A stretch of 64,000 nucleotides of DNA, from the NCBI RefSeq assembly GCF_014884385.1, contig NZ_WKFH01000003.1:1626001-1690000 (forward strand), read 5' to 3'. Below are positions 63,989 through 64,000 of this stretch, piece by piece. This DNA comes from Phycobacter azelaicus. GTDB taxonomy: Bacteria > Pseudomonadota > Alphaproteobacteria > Rhodobacterales > Rhodobacteraceae. Each line of letters begins with the position of its first letter. Positions within the stretch are counted from its first letter, which is position 1. The notes under the pieces are model-generated. The model saw nothing but the letters and a program-made list of their open reading frames with translations. It was not told where the DNA came from and ran no database searches. The translations under genes and the position numbers were made by a program.

Positions 63989-64000
63989 GCCCCGGGCTTT

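Overview
The window is about 64 kb of densely packed, high-GC chromosome of core-genome character. Gene content and order point to an alphaproteobacterium of the Rhodobacterales, most likely a marine Roseobacter-group member. The markers are split F0 genes with paired b'/b subunits, the rpoZ-rsh-pdxJ-acpS-lepB-rnc-era-recO string, the chvI-chvG-hprK-rapZ-EIIA-HPr locus beside pckA, a methylsuccinyl-CoA dehydrogenase-type acyl-CoA dehydrogenase, and several small families typical of this group. Genus cannot be fixed by reading. I saw no rRNA, tRNA, CRISPR array, prophage, insertion sequence or origin.

Layout. 1-3.8 kb: azoreductase (cut by the window edge), a divergent LysR regulator, two EamA/DMT exporters and an ArsR regulator. 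4.0-6.7 kb: the F0 ATP synthase operon atpI-B-E-X-F, closed by a strong terminator. 6.7-10.2 kb: a gene-poor gap, a stand-alone CZB zinc-binding protein, a GntR/FCD regulator divergent from a PLP aminotransferase, and a small exported protein. 10.3-16 kb: smc, two exported small proteins and a MltB-type transglycosylase. 16-21 kb: cobC-cobD, a glutathionyl-hydroquinone-reductase-like GST, a small cytosolic protein and a PatB-type C-S lyase. 21-24 kb: three tandem peptide deformylase genes (the third with lost catalytic residues), fmt and two small membrane proteins. 24-28 kb: a minus-strand run with a TRIC-like channel, rnhA, a methyltransferase, DUF3429, LysE and ispH. 28-41.7 kb: a hybrid histidine kinase, a NYN-domain protein, folK, rpoZ, rsh, DUF2062, pdxJ, acpS, lepB, rnc, era, DUF1491 and recO, then a META-domain lipoprotein and a GDSL hydrolase. 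41.7-48.5 kb: the acyl-CoA dehydrogenase, TauE/SafE, a CDF transporter, dGTPase and pckA. 48.8-54.2 kb: chvI-chvG-hprK-rapZ-EIIA-HPr and an acyltransferase. 54.4-64 kb: 3-hydroxybutyryl-CoA dehydrogenase, a DUF6473 protein, etfA/etfB, PduO-type adenosyltransferase, a twin-TM protein, an SDR, an SH3 protein, parC and a lipoprotein.

How it fits together. Carbon and redox genes recur. The acyl-CoA dehydrogenase would pass electrons to EtfAB, 3-hydroxybutyryl-CoA dehydrogenase feeds C4 acyl-CoA metabolism, and CobC/CobD and PduO supply adenosylcobalamin for acyl-CoA mutases. PckA with HprK/HPr/EIIA/RapZ and ChvGI forms a carbon-state control locus. The remainder is information processing and envelope maintenance.

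No clearly new multi-gene system is evident. The leads I rate highest are the degenerate third deformylase, the DUF6473 protein, the stand-alone CZB protein, a CDF transporter with an altered metal site, and several operator-like or hairpin-rich intergenic regions.
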